Positions 11,546 through 22,897 of a stretch of 64,000 nucleotides of DNA are shown here, one piece after another. The notes beneath the pieces were generated by a model that did no database searches, had not been told where the DNA came from, and saw only the letters and a list, made by a program, of their open reading frames with translations. Source of the DNA: Antilocapra americana (Eukaryota > Chordata > Mammalia > Artiodactyla > Antilocapridae); assembly GCA_007570785.1 (NCBI GenBank), contig ML660211.1, forward strand, positions 3,598,272 through 3,662,271. The letters are read 5' to 3'. Positions within the stretch are counted from its first letter, which is position 1, and the number at the start of each line of letters is the position of its first letter. A program made the translations under genes and the position numbers.

Positions 11546-12033
11546 ACATTATTTTACTTTTTCTTTATGTTCAGAAAGATTGCGATCAAAAAGATTTCTA
11601 ATTGTTCTTGTTCATTGATTCCCCTTTGAATTGTCTCTAAAACATGATAAAAAATTGAACACAAATGCCATCATGTGAACCACTAGCATCTTTATTATAA
11701 TTAACATCTCATATCCATTAGATCATTTCATAACAAGTTCTAAGAAAACTTGAAAGAAGGCACGTATTTAGATGATTATATTAATATAAAAATATAGATT
11801 AAAAATGTTACTCTAGGTCTAGGAAATTTTTCAAAATATGAAAAATATTTCATTCAAAAAGTACACTCATATTCCTAGAAATAAATTCCTATATAAAATT
11901 TAGTATTATGCTCATTTAAAAAAAATGAGCTAGCCATTTCCCAGCCTGTCTCATCTTTGCAAGAGTATTCACAAAATGTTATAGAGCTTTAGATAGAAAA
12001 TTGTATCTATTAGGTTTTTGAGTTCAGCAGTGA

Positions 12034-12046
12034 TTGTGTGTGTGTG
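12034..12046. repeat. Short (TG)n tract
   Basis: A run of six or so GT units sits at the border of the BovB 3' tail that follows. Confidence 0.7.
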
Positions 12047-13160
12047 CATTCAGTCACTAAGTTGTGTCTGAATCCTTGTATCCCCTTGGACTGTAGCACA
12101 CCAGGCTTCCTTCACTGTCTCTGAAAGTTTGGTCAAACTCATGTTCATTGAATCGGTTATGCCATCCAACCATCTCATTCTCTGTCATCCCCTTATCCTC
12201 CTGCCCTCAGTCTTTCCCAGCATCAGGGTTTTTCCACGGAGTCGGTTTTTGCATCAGGTGGCCAAAGTATTGGATTTTCAGCATCAGCATCAGTCCTTCC
12301 AATGAATATTCAGGACTAATATCCTTTAGGATTGATTGATTTGATCTCTTTGGTGTCCAAGAGTCTTCTCCCACACCACAATTCAAAAGCATCAATTCTT
12401 CAGTGCTCAGCCTTCTTCATGGTCCAACTCTCACATCTGTACAACTACCAGAAAAACCACAGCTTTGACTAGATGGACCTTTCTTGATAAAGTGATATCT
12501 TTGCTTTTTAATACACTGTCTAGGTTGGCCATAGCTTTCCTTTCAAGGAGGAAGCATCTTTATTTTCCTGGCTATAGTTACTGTCCACAGTGATTTTGGA
12601 GAACAAGAAAGTAACGTCTGTCACTGCTTCCACTTTTTCCCCTTCTATTTGCCATGAAGTGATGGGACTGGTTGCCATGATCTTAGTTTTTTGAGTGTTG
12701 AGTTTTAAGCCAGCTTTTTCACTCTCTTTTTTCATATTTTTCAAGGGGCTTTTTAATTTCTCTTCACTTTCTGCCACTAGAGTGGTATCATCTGCATATC
12801 TGTGGTTGTTGATATTTCTTGTGTTATTCCTGATTCCAGCTTGTGAGTCATGCAGCCCAGCATCTTGCACGAAATACTTTGAATATAAATTAAATAAACA
12901 GGGTGACAAAATACAGACTTATCATATCCCTCTCCCCATTTTGAACTAGTCAGTTGTTCCATGAAAGGTTTTAACTGTTGCTTCTTGATCCACGTACAGG
13001 TTTCTCAGTACACAGGTAAGGTGGTCTGATATTCCCATCTCTTTAAAAAGTTTTCAGTTTATTGTCATCCACCCAGTTAAAGCCCTGTGCATAGCAGAAG
13101 TAGACATTTTTCTGGAATTCCTTTGCTTTCTCTATGATCTCATGAATGTTGGCTGTTTTT
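12045..13160 (-). mobile_element. BovB 3' half, 5'-truncated
   Basis: About 1.1 kb of reversed BovB from the 3' tail (CATTCAGTCACTAAG) through the C-terminal domain and RT palm to the region upstream of motif A, fading near 13160. It is diverged, with many small indels, so it is an old copy. No target duplication seen. Confidence 0.9.
12520..12909 (-). pseudogene. BovB RT fragment with YADD motif
   Basis: This 129-codon frame starts in the RT block MSPCLFNLYSKYF and includes NNHRYADDTTLVAESEE, where YADD is the catalytic motif C of reverse transcriptases, then KLNTQKTKIMA and ITSWQIEGE. Family knowledge assigns this to the palm/thumb of the RTE-type RT. Upstream RT motifs are in other frames and the protein is cut at both ends, so it is not functional. 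Confidence 0.85.
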
Positions 13161-14058
13161 TTATCCCTGGAAAATATAATTCTAAAGTTTGACAGATAAA
13201 GTTGCCGGAATCTGTTCAACATTTTTAGTCCAACTCTGATTTTCAATTCTTAAAGTTATGCACACTGGGAAATGAAACAGTTACTTCTATGTGTGACTCA
13301 AATAGTGGCATCAAGAAGGAGTAAGCAACTATAACTTTCATTAATAGATTATATTGTTGGCATAATATATCTGCTGAAGTTCTGGACTTCAGAGATCTAA
13401 GAACCTGCATTATATTTCCCTGTGCATATATGAAATCAACTCATTGAATCTAAGATGAAAGACAAAAATCCTAATGTTTCAGAATCACTCATAGGTGGAT
13501 CTAGTACTTATAAAACCTTACATTTTCATAATTTTACTATAAATAAATAGAAAATGAAAATGAAGTCTAGGTTATCTCAATAAAACTCATTTCCTTTCCA
13601 CGTTAAGACTTTCTTTTCCTTTCCTTATTTCAGTAGTACTGAAATATACTAACACTTGAGCCAATTACAACACATGAAGGCTAGTAAAGATTTAATTATA
13701 ATAGTGGAAAGTCCTTCAGGTTTACGAAAGCATTATGTATTACAAAATAAAAATTATTTTTATTTTTCTTATTATTTCAACTCTCATTTCCAGGAAGGAA
13801 TAGTTGTGGGTGTATGTGTGTCTCTGTGTGTGTGCATGGGTGCACAGGTGCTCAGCTGGAGGAGTAGAAAGAAGGGGAAATGGCATTGTTCTTACATTTG
13901 CTTTGGAGTAGTTACTCTAACCTCCTGACTCCTCCTGTGACTTTAAGCTTCTGATCTTGGAAGTTCCCCATGTATTTATGCAGAGTGTTTATGGTAGAAG
14001 GCAGGAAAATAAACATTTTCCTTTATTCTATGGAAATAAAATACCTTCTAGACAATCT
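13161..14058. other. No gene recognised
   Basis: Mixed AT-rich sequence. A short TGTGTGTCTCTGTGTGTGTG tract lies near 13811-13835. A perfect small palindrome, TTTCAGTA-G-TACTGAAA, lies near 13629-13645. The open frame 13656-13928 has no recognisable domain. Confidence 0.35.
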
Positions 14059-14335
14059 TTGTTGCTGTTCAGTCACTAAGTTGTGTCCAACTGTTTGTGA
14101 CTCCATGGACTACAGCACATCAGGCTTCCCTGTCCTTTGCTATCTCCGAGAGTTGGCTCAAACTCATGTGCATTGTGTCAGTGATGCCATCCAAACATCT
14201 CATCCTCTGTCACCTCCATCTCTTCTTGCCCTCAATGTTTCCCATCATCAGGATCTTTTCCATTGAGTCAACTTCACATAAGGTGGCCAAATTTTGGAGC
14301 TTCAGCTCCACCATCAGTCCTTCCAATAAGTATAT
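14059..14335 (-). mobile_element. BovB 3' fragment
   Basis: Starts at GTTGCTGTTCAGTCACTAAG and follows BovB in reverse for about 275 bases to the CCTTCCAATAAGTAT block, then stops. 5'-truncated. Confidence 0.85.
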
Positions 14336-14499
14336 TGGGGAACTTTAGGTCATGTTCATTTGTGCATTGCTTAGACAACCTGTGAGAAGGACAGAAGGAG
14401 CCAATAATAAGAACACAGGGATATTTTAAGCTTCAGGGGAGAGGGACTCTTTAACATTTTATTCTGTTTAACAAAGCGGGCTGCACAGTGTACAGAGGT

Positions 14500-14655
14500 A
14501 ATGAGAGAAGAACAGGATAGGGGAGACCCAAGAAGGTAGGAAGCAGAGGGAAAATGGTAGAGGAATAGAAGAGAAAAGAAGGCAACTGAGTGGAAGGTAA
14601 TAGAAGGATGAGTAATGGATGGTAAGGGAGAGAGGATTAAGTGGGAGTTTAGAAT
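14500..14655. repeat. Purine-rich tract
   Basis: The plus strand is dominated by A and G (repeated GAGAGAAGAA, GGTAGGAAG, AGAAGAGAAAAGAAGG patches) with only scattered pyrimidines. It is not a clean microsatellite. Low-complexity by composition. Confidence 0.6.
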
Positions 14656-15104
14656 GCTTCTGGAAATACTTCCAAGCTTGTCCTCTAAAGCAATTACATC
14701 ACATAGCCAGATTCCACCCCCACCTTCCTCTGATAAAAGTTGGAAAGTCTGTTAAGCCAGCAACCACATGAAGGCTTTTAGGATCAGGTCTTGGTTGTAT
14801 TTCTCTAGATGTTTTAATAATATTAATAACTTTTATGAGACACAGTAAAAGACAATGCAGCCAGAATAGCATCATTAAATGCTTAGCAAGTTTGAAGGCC
14901 AGCCCCATTATTGCTATCCATCAACTCAGCAGCAACAAATGAAGACTATATCCACCATGCTGAAACACTTATTGTAATTAATATCATTAAAATAGTAATT
15001 AAATAATATCTCAAGAACATCAGTGATTTTAATGTTGTCAAATGGGATGGTTACTTTTGTGTTTTATCCTATTTGGCCTGTAAGTAGCATTCAAAGAAAC
15101 TGAC

Positions 15105-15350
15105 CATTGTCTTGAAGGACTCTTCTCTTGGCTTCTGTTACAGCTGATCTCCTACTTTCCCTCCCACTTCTCTGATCCCCCTTTCAGGTTTCCTTTCACA
15201 CCCCTCTATGTAAGAGTCCCATGGCCAATTTCTCAGTCCTGTGTTCTTTATCTAGATAAGCAGGGCTATGAAGTGATTTCACCTAATCCCTTGGACTTAA
15301 ATATAGCACGTGCTGACAACCCCCAAATCTGTAACTCTAAAACTAAAGAA
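15105..15350 (+). mobile_element. L2 (LINE-2) RT relic
   Basis: The block ACTCTTCTCTTGGCTTCTG, the later CAATTTCTCAGTCCTGTGTT, and GCTGACAACCCCCAAATCTG follow the L2 coding strand; the last corresponds to the YADD region of the L2 RT, here mutated. No frame remains open. L2 is an ancient mammalian LINE, so this marks old DNA. Confidence 0.6.
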
Positions 15351-16862
15351 AGCCAAAGTTTTGACTAGAACTTGAGACTATACTACTGATTCTCTAGAGT
15401 TAGGTTTTTTTTTCCCCCCTCTAGTGTTATGTCATATAACCTAGAAGGGGTATAGATTAGTTGGCTGGTTTGAATAACTCAAGGTAATTACCATGAGCAT
15501 ATGAGGCTTTAGAAATGGAAGATAATTTTCATGTATTATCATCGTTGTTAATGTTTTAGCCAGAAAAGATAAAAAAACAGTCATAACCGTGCTCTACATA
15601 TCTTATAAACTTTTTTCCTTAATAGAAGGAGATGAGGAAATAATATGTGGTCCTTTTAAAAATAACTAGGCTTTATATTCCTTTTTAAATATTGAGAGAT
15701 TGTCTCACCATGAGATTTACTGTATCACCTATTCCTCACATTAGCTGCTTTTCATATTCCTTAAACAAAAAAAATTAGTACCTTGCCGATTTAGTTTATA
15801 AGGAGTTAAGAAAATATTCTCAGCAAATTGGAGGAAAAAAATGGCAAAAGAAGGGTAAATTAATACAAAGGAATTCTAAGAAATTGTTAATAATAGTCTT
15901 TGAATAATATTTAATGGTATTAAATATTTACTGATACAATGTTACATTGAAAAAACATTAAAAAAAAAACCTAATTATTTTCTTTGGCAACATGTATTCT
16001 AAAACTGGCCAAGTAAAAAAGGAATTATCATGGCCTTTATGTAAACATGATGACATATTTGTAAACCATAGTTTATGAACCATCAACATATCTGTGAACC
16101 ATATTCACAAATTATGTGAATTCACAAAATATTTTTGAACCATAAACAAATCACATAATTTGTTAATATGTGAGAAATATATCAAGTTTTACATTTCAAA
16201 TTGTCAAAAATTAGACAACATATGTTGAGCACAATGCATTATATAAATTTTTTCATCTCTAGGCAAATCCATTCTATCTTTATTCTTCCTTTTCCATGAC
16301 TGTGAATGAGTTTCCATAGTACACTGGTGCACTATCCAATGATGAAGAATATTCTTACTTATGTCTTACTCAAGAATACAGTTTACTTTATAAAGAGTAG
16401 ACTGAGCAGATTGTTCAAAAGAAAATATGTAATCAAAAGTAGTCAGCTGTAGTTTCACTGTTACTGTCCTCTATAAGTTACTTTAAATATAATTTTAATC
16501 CTTTCTCAAACTATTATACATTGAACAAAACAAATTAATGCAATCAGAATATTATTGTTACATACTTTACCCCTCATAATTTTTTGTTTAAATATAAATA
16601 TTACTTTTTAAAAATTTAAATTAATCTCATGTACTCTTGTACTAACACAGAAAGCCAACTTAGCTTTTTCAAAGCCTTTAAGACATATGGAATATAAACA
16701 CTATTTATAGCCTCATAACCTGGCTAAGGAGTACTAGGTGAACTGGCAAGGTGATTCACGTAGGTTCACAACTGGTTAAAATGTCAATATTGGGAGTGCA
16801 AAGTTTTCTACAAGTAAATCCTATTGTGTTTAAATTATAACCAACAGCCAAAAAGTTAGAAT
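15351..16862. other. AT-rich spacer with one inverted repeat
   Basis: No gene recognised. The stretch includes four copies of an AACCAT word and a perfect 13-bp inverted repeat listed separately. Confidence 0.4.
16107..16163. repeat. 13-bp perfect inverted repeat
   Basis: ACAAATTATGTGA at 16107-16119 is the exact reverse complement of 16151-16163, with a 31-base spacer. It could form a small stem-loop; no element boundary is evident around it. Confidence 0.7.
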
Positions 16863-17095
16863 TTATTAATAACTATGAGCTATGGAGTATATATTGTGAT
16901 AGACACATTCAAAGTGCCTTAAATAGTCCTCTTTTTATTTGTCACAACAAACTATGAGTAGGTGTAATTATTTTATTTGTTTTGTACATAGATACAGAAG
17001 CACAAATAAAGCTTAAAAAGTTACTTATATTCATAAAGTTAGTAATTTGTAGGTCTAAGATTCAAGTACAATCATACTTCAAATCCACTACAGTT
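16863..17095 (+). mobile_element. MIR SINE
   Basis: The MIR layout is visible: a CTATGGAGTATATATTGTGATAG start, TTGTCACAACAAACTATGAG, GATACAGAAGCACAAATAAAG and GGTCTAAGATTCAAGTACA, matching the usual order of the MIR core and 3' part. Ancient and diverged. Confidence 0.7.
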
Positions 17096-17218
17096 AAAAA
17101 CAGTAGGAAGAATAATCAGAAAAAAACACAGAGGAACGATTAAAATGCATGATACAATAACCTCTCTGTCTCTGTTTCTTGGTGTCTCTTTCTATGTCTC
17201 TTTCTATCAAATATATAT

Positions 17219-17396
17219 GGGTTTCCCTGGTGGCTCAGATGATTAAGAATCTGCCTGCAATGCAGAAATCGAGGTTGGGAAGATCCCCTCTAGAAGGGAA
17301 GAGCTACCAACTCCACTATTCTTGCCTGGAGAATTCCATGGACAGGGGAGCCTGATGAGCTATAGTTCACTACTGAGGGACTAACACTTTCACTCA
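17219..17396 (+). mobile_element. Bov-tA SINE
   Basis: tRNA head GGTTTCCCTGGTGGCTCAG, then AAGAATCTGCCTGCAATGCAG and the body TTCTTGCCTGGAGAATTCCATG. A few bases of the B box are lost. It ends in an AC-rich microsatellite rather than a clean tail. Confidence 0.9.
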
Positions 17397-17413
17397 CACA
17401 TACACACACACAA
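17394..17413. repeat. (CA)n microsatellite
   Basis: Short interrupted ACAC run at the 3' end of the preceding SINE, probably grown from its tail. Confidence 0.8.
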
Positions 17414-18581
17414 GGGTGCACTGCATATTGCTGAAATGTATATGTGTGTATATACTTTATATATAAATATATTACATAGATGAATCCTTTTCATTTGAAA
17501 GTATCCTTACTCTACCATTTGATACCCAAATAAGGCACTTTTACTTCTTTTCATATATAATGGGAAAAAAGCAGCATATCACTGAAACAAACAACCCCTC
17601 TCCCTCTAGAAAAGGAAAACAAAGCAGGAAGTTATTTGTAATTACAGAAATAATTAACATTTTTTAGGTAATGTATTTTTCCCCCATTTTCCATTATTAC
17701 TAGCAATGTTATTCTCAAACATTTTGTTAAATTGCTCCTAACTTAGTATTTTGTTGCACAGAAGAATGAGGTCCAAGAAAGTATTTTTATACCAATTTAT
17801 ATAAAGAAAAAGGAAAGAAAAAAATGCACTTATAAAAAATGCTATGAAATTTTATTCCCTATTATTAACATCTTTTAATATTATATTATACATATATTAT
17901 TTTAGTTTTATATGAAACATTGCTGCAGAATATTACATTATAGACCATTGCAATTATCGACTTCATTTGTTCATACAAATTTGTTCAAATTTTTGGAAAA
18001 CACATGACATTAAAAACATGAATTTTAAATATCAAAGTTTGTTAAAATGTATGTATTATAATGGTTTAAAAATACAAACAAAATAAGAGCCATCTAAGCA
18101 TTTAAAAATATGTTCCTTAATAATTTATATCCCAGATTCCCTAGACTAGAGTTTTTAGAAAAAATATAAATAAAATAAAATAAAATATAACCAATGTTGT
18201 AATATTATATCTATTTTTACTTTAAACATTTTAATTTATCCAGGACAGAAACCATTTAGTTAATGGTTTTGGAACACTTTGTAATTTAATACTACTACCT
18301 CTACTAGCCTCATTAGTCCAAAAACACACAGATGCACACATTTGTTTGATGGGCAAAAAGTTCTCCTAATGGGTAATTTATCAACTTCTTTGATATTAAG
18401 TAAAATAATGATATATTTGATGATGGAAGGGTGAGAAAATTGGCCTTCTATGTATAAAATATCATTTATATCTACTTCATGTTGACATTTTACTTTATAA
18501 TAATCTATGCTTCACTCTGCATTCAGATTGTTTTTATTCAGAAGAGAAAAATGTAATCTTTATACAACTTGATTAAAAATG
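17414..18581. other. AT-rich spacer, nothing recognised
   Basis: Strongly AT-rich, with short TATA and AATAAAATAAAAT runs. No gene or family seen. Confidence 0.4.
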
Positions 18582-18780
18582 TTCCCAGTGGCTCAGTGGT
18601 AAAAAATTCTACCTGCAAGGTAGGAGATGAAGATTCTATCCCCTGATCAGAAAGATCCCCTGGTGAAGGAAATAGAAACTCACTCCAATATTCTTGCCTG
18701 GAGAATCACATGAACAGAGGAGCCTGTCAGGCTACAGTCCATGAGATCACAGAGAGTCTGACATGACCGAGCAATTGAGT
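18582..18780 (+). mobile_element. Bov-tA SINE, diverged
   Basis: Begins GTTCCCAGTGGCTCAGTGGT (tRNA head shortened) and runs through TTCTTGCCTGGAGAATCACATG to AGAGTCTGACATGACCGAGC. No clear target duplication. Confidence 0.85.
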
Positions 18781-19274
18781 ACGAATCCAAACTAAAGTTT
18801 GAGATATAAGTACAGCACATAAGCACCCATGATTGTACAAGAAAGTCAATGAACAAATGAATTACAGAGTAGTTCTTGGAAACTGAAAGCAAAGAGGGTC
18901 ATTAATTAAAAGCAAATCTGCTGAAATGCACCAGAAAAACATTACCAGTCTCCAGTACAATGTATGGTTGAATTCATGTGTTTGGTAGGGAAATCTTGAA
19001 AACAGAATAAGTCACTGAGTGAGAAATCATTAAACCCAAACAGATAACATGCTTTTATAATAATGTTTCATTTAGATGATTAGAGGTTTATTAATTAGAA
19101 AGGTAAAAAGACAGTATTATTGAATTTAGGGCTACTGATCACATCTGCAGGCGAGAATGAGAGATTTTGCTGAAAAGGAGTTGTAATAAATATGAAGTAG
19201 TGAAAGCTAGTATGTTGCTGGCTCTGTTGCCCAAATCCTAGTAACCAGCTTTTAATCTCTGCATTTGTGATAAG
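18781..19274. other. No gene recognised
   Basis: AT-rich unique-looking DNA. The frame 19095-19325 runs into the SINE that follows and is not a gene. Confidence 0.4.
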
Positions 19275-19479
19275 ACACTCCAGTCGTATCTGACTCTGTG
19301 GGATGCTATAGAGTGTAGCATGCAAGGCTCCTCTGTCAATGGCATTTTCCAGGCAAGAATACTGGAGTGAGTTGCCATGACCTCCTCCAGGGAATCTTTA
19401 TAACCCAGGGATCAAACTTGCGTGTTTTATGTCTCCTGTATTGGCACACAAGTACTTTACTAGCACCACTTGGGATGGC
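19275..19479 (-). mobile_element. Bov-tA SINE, diverged
   Basis: The plus strand goes from ACTCCAGTCGTATCTGACTC through CAAGAATACTGGAGTGAG and CAGGGATCAAACTTGCG to the reversed tRNA head CACCACTTGGGATGGC. Confidence 0.85.
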
Positions 19480-20622
19480 TTTTAAACCTCTAGGTAGGGG
19501 GGAAAAGGATTCTCTGGGGGTTATTTAATCAGATAAAGAGAAAATATATAAAATCAGCCATCATCTCCTTCTCCTTAACTTGAGAGTCTTCTTGTTGTAA
19601 GTTTCAGTGATGTACACAGAAATTCCATTTGAAATTAAAATCAATTTACAGTCAAGCTAAATGTTTCAAACTGAAGGTGAGATCTTTCTCCAACTTCTAA
19701 CGTGAGATTACAAAATAAACATTTAAAAATAAATAAACCAAAAAAACCCAGAAAATATATAACATGAATTACAAGAGCATATCACCATTAAAAGAATAAT
19801 TTAAAAAATTTAGAAGGCAAAAGAAGAGAAAAAGTAAACATAGATAAAATTTAAAGCATAAATATAAAACTTAGAAGAAATCTGAATTCTTCAGAGAGTA
19901 AGGGAAAAAAATATGGAAAATTAAAAAAAAATTTTAAACGATTAGTTGAATCTAAAGGTTGCTAATCTATATGCCGTAATACATTTAATCTAAGACTCCA
20001 TTGGTTGGAAAATGCACTGTTATATTAAGAAAATATTTAAAATGTTGGCAAATGAATTATCACAGAATGTTGATTATAAGATACATTTGCATGTCAGATG
20101 CTAAAATATGAAAAGAATCATAAGGTCCAAGAAAGTATTTTTATATCAATTACATAGAAAAAATGGAGAAAATAATTTAATAAAGGCATACACAGGGAAG
20201 CTCTAGAAGGTGAGGGGACAGCAGGAATGCAAAGAAGAAGCAGAAGAAATACCAGGGGATTGGACAGCCTCCCAGGAAGACCACACGGTAGAGAGGGCAT
20301 TCAGTAAAATGTCTTAGAGGACATGAAAAGAAGGCCATTGAAAGCAAACTGCAGGACAGAAAAAAGAATGTGCCCACAGAAGAGATGGCATTTGTAAGAA
20401 GGAACACGGGAACATGACTGTCAGAATGGGAGGAATTTTTTTAGAGGGGATACTAAAGGTAAAAAGATCTTGTAATTGTCAAACCCTGAGAAAATGCAAA
20501 ATGATAAGAGAAGATAGAAGGATGCAGAACAAAATAGACATGAGATCAAGAAAATTTTACATGAGTTAAAATCTGGGCTAGCTCTGATAGCCTATCTTTG
20601 TCTAGGAAGACAAAGCACTGAA
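19480..20622. other. AT-rich then purine-rich spacer
   Basis: 19500-20110 is AT-rich; 20180-20560 is enriched in A and G on the plus strand. Minus-strand frames at 20118-20407 are mirror images of the purine bias (Phe/Leu/Ser/Pro-rich), not a gene. Confidence 0.4.
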
Positions 20623-20770
20623 ATTCATAGAAATTAAATATATATATATACACATATAATTCATAGAAATTAAATATATATTATATATATTATATATATA
20701 TACACATATAATTCATAGAAATTAAATATATATTATAATATTATATATATATTATAATATATATAATATT
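20623..20770. repeat. AT-rich tandem array
   Basis: A unit starting ATTCATAGAAATTAAATATA recurs at 20623, 20659 and 20711, separated by TATATA/TATACACATATA runs of varying length. The last unit degenerates into TATAATATTATATA palindromes. Growth by slippage between copies is likely. Confidence 0.85.
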
Positions 20771-20883
20771 TGCCATGTTAAATTCATTCCATTTGCTTTA
20801 TGTATATAGAAAATGATGCAGTTGTGCATAAGTAAATCTTTCCTTGAAAATATTCAAAAAAAAATTTACTTAAAAACTAAATT

Positions 20884-21797
20884 GAGAAAAGAGTACATCA
20901 AGGCTATATATTGTCACCTTGCTTATTTAACTTATAGGTAGAATATACCATGTGGACTGCCAGACTGGATGAAGCACAAGCTGGAATCAAGTTTGCAGAG
21001 AGAAATATCAAAACCTCAGATATTCAGATGACACCATCCTTACAGCAGAAAGCAAAGAGGAACTAAAGAGCCTCTTGAAGAAAGTGAAAGAGGAGAGTGA
21101 AAAGCTGGCTTAAAACTCAACATTCAAAAAACAAAGATCATGGTCTCTGGTCCTATCACTTCATGGCAAACAGATGAGGAAACAATGGAAACAGAGTCAG
21201 ACTTTATTTTCTTGGGCTCCAAAATCACTACAGATGGTGAGTGCAGCCATGAAATTAAAAGACTCTTGCTCCTTGGAAGAAAAGCTATGACCAACCTAGA
21301 CAGCATATTAAAAAGCAGAGACATTGCTAACAAAGGTCCATCTAGTCAAAGCTATGGTTTTTCCAGTAGTCATATATGGATGTGAGAGTTGGACCATAAA
21401 GAAAGCTGAGCACCAAAGGATTGACACTTTTGAAATGTGGTGTTGGTGAAGACTCTTGAGAGTCCTTTGGACTGCAAGGAGATCCAACCAGTCAAACCTA
21501 AAAGAAATCTGTCCTGAATATTCATTGGAAGGACTGATGCTGAAGCTGAAGCTCCAATACTTTGTGAAGAGTATTGGATGTGAAGAGATAACTCATTGGA
21601 AAAGACCCTGATGCTGGGAAAGATTGAACAGGAAGAGAAGGTGATGACAGAGTATGAGATGGTTAGATGGTATCACAGACTTGATAGACATGAATTTGAG
21701 CAAACTCCAGGAGTTGGTGATGGACAGGGAAGTCTGGCGTGCTGCAGTCCATGGGGTCGCAAAGAGTAGTACATTACTGAGCCACTGAACTGAACTG
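20884..21797 (+). mobile_element. BovB 3' part, 5'-truncated, with TGAACTGAACTG tail
   Basis: Starts inside the RT at the block GAGTACATCAAGGCTATATATTG and runs to the 3' end, closing with GAACTGAACTG. It is one of the better preserved fragments. The 81-codon frame 21140-21385 covers part of the region after YADD (ITSWQTDEET, GSKITTDGECSHEIKR). The YADD region itself is shifted (TCAGATGACACC). Confidence 0.92.
21140..21385 (+). pseudogene. BovB RT C-terminal fragment
   Basis: An 81-codon open stretch corresponds to the BovB segment after RT motif C: ITSWQTDEE, FIFLGSKITTDGECSHEIKR, then RKAMTNLDSILKSRD. Frameshifts cut it off on both sides. It has no catalytic residue of its own and is inactive. 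Confidence 0.8.
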
Positions 21798-22558
21798 AAA
21801 AACCGAATCCTGTCAAACATATCAATCAGTGTTATTTAGCTATTCTGGCTTCTGAACAATTTTGAGTATATACTGAAAGGCACTGAATATATATAAGGCA
21901 CTGAAGGCACTGAATATATACTGAATATGCTGAAACGCTCTCTCCAGGAAAAAGGAAAGAATATTTTTAACATGTGCCAAATATTTTGGTTTACTTTATT
22001 GTCTTGGTACTTCTGTTTCACAGAGAAAGACTAGAAAATAAAAACACAGTATTTTTCATTATATTTGTATGCAAAAATCAATGACTCTATTACTGAAAAC
22101 CATGAAATACATAGAAAGGTCACAAATAGAATTTTTAAAAGATGCCTTAACTTTACTCAAAAGTAAACTTCAACAGCAAAACTAAGATTAGTTTTAGTAA
22201 TAACTTGAAATTTGGAAAGATTTCTGATTTAGCAATTTGCATGTAATCTGGGTCTTTAATCAACTTGTTTGATTTATTTTCATAACAGAAAATACTTGTC
22301 TCAAAATGGATATATAGTAGTACCTAGAATTAGATATTGCATGGCATGCTTTAACAAGCAGAGGGAGATTTGTGTCTGTCAAGACAGGAATCCATCAAGA
22401 TCCTTTACAATTTCATCAACCAAATGAAACCACATTGTATCAAGTTGAGCATCACAAAGCCTGTATTTGTCAGCATTTGAATGTCCATCAATGAACATTC
22501 AAATCTAGAAGTTATCTGAGTGTGTCATTCGCCTACATTTTATCTTTTTCCTATTGTT
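21798..22558. other. No gene recognised
   Basis: A small imperfect tandem of AAGGCACTGAATATAT occurs around 21878-21925. The remainder is AT-rich and unassigned. Confidence 0.4.
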
Positions 22559-22573
22559 TAATATTAACCTTTC

Positions 22574-22882
22574 TTTTTTTTTTAATTTTTTTATTTATTA
22601 TTTTTTTTAATTGTTTTTGCCATACATTGTCATGATATCACCATGGGTTTACATATGCTTCCCCTCCGGAACCCCCCTCCCTCTTCCCTCCCCCCCCGGG
22701 GAAACCTCGCTGCACCAGCCCCGAGCATCAGTCCTGGGCTGGCGATTGACTAGACATATGAAAATGAACATGCTTCAATGCCCTTCTCCCATATCATCCC
22801 ACCCTTACACTCATCCACAAAGTCCACGAGTCTATTCTATACATCTGCGTTCCTTTTGCTGTCTCGTATGTTGGGTTCTTGT
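22574..22882 (-). mobile_element. Young L1 3' end with perfect 15-bp target duplication
   Basis: The insert starts with a long T-rich tail and contains the bovine L1 3' UTR in reverse. TAATATTAACCTTTC occurs at 22559-22573 and 22883-22897 without mismatch, so this is a complete, severely 5'-truncated insertion of 309 bases. Low divergence from the 36534 and 45560 copies suggests a young subfamily. Confidence 0.95.
22672..22697 (-). other. G-quadruplex-capable tract of L1 3' UTR
   Basis: The plus strand has four C runs of 6, 3, 3 and 8, giving four G runs of three or more on the L1 sense strand. A G-rich polypurine tract in the 3' UTR is a known feature of mammalian L1. Confidence 0.75.
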
Positions 22883-22897
22883 TAATATTAACCTTTC

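Noticed and set aside
12034..12046. (TG)n as a Z-DNA or regulatory element
   Set aside because: Too short, and explained as degeneration at the BovB tail border.
3598..17413. Microsatellites as CRISPR-like arrays
   Set aside because: Units are 2-3 bases without spacers; the organism is a mammal. No array of spaced direct repeats exists here.
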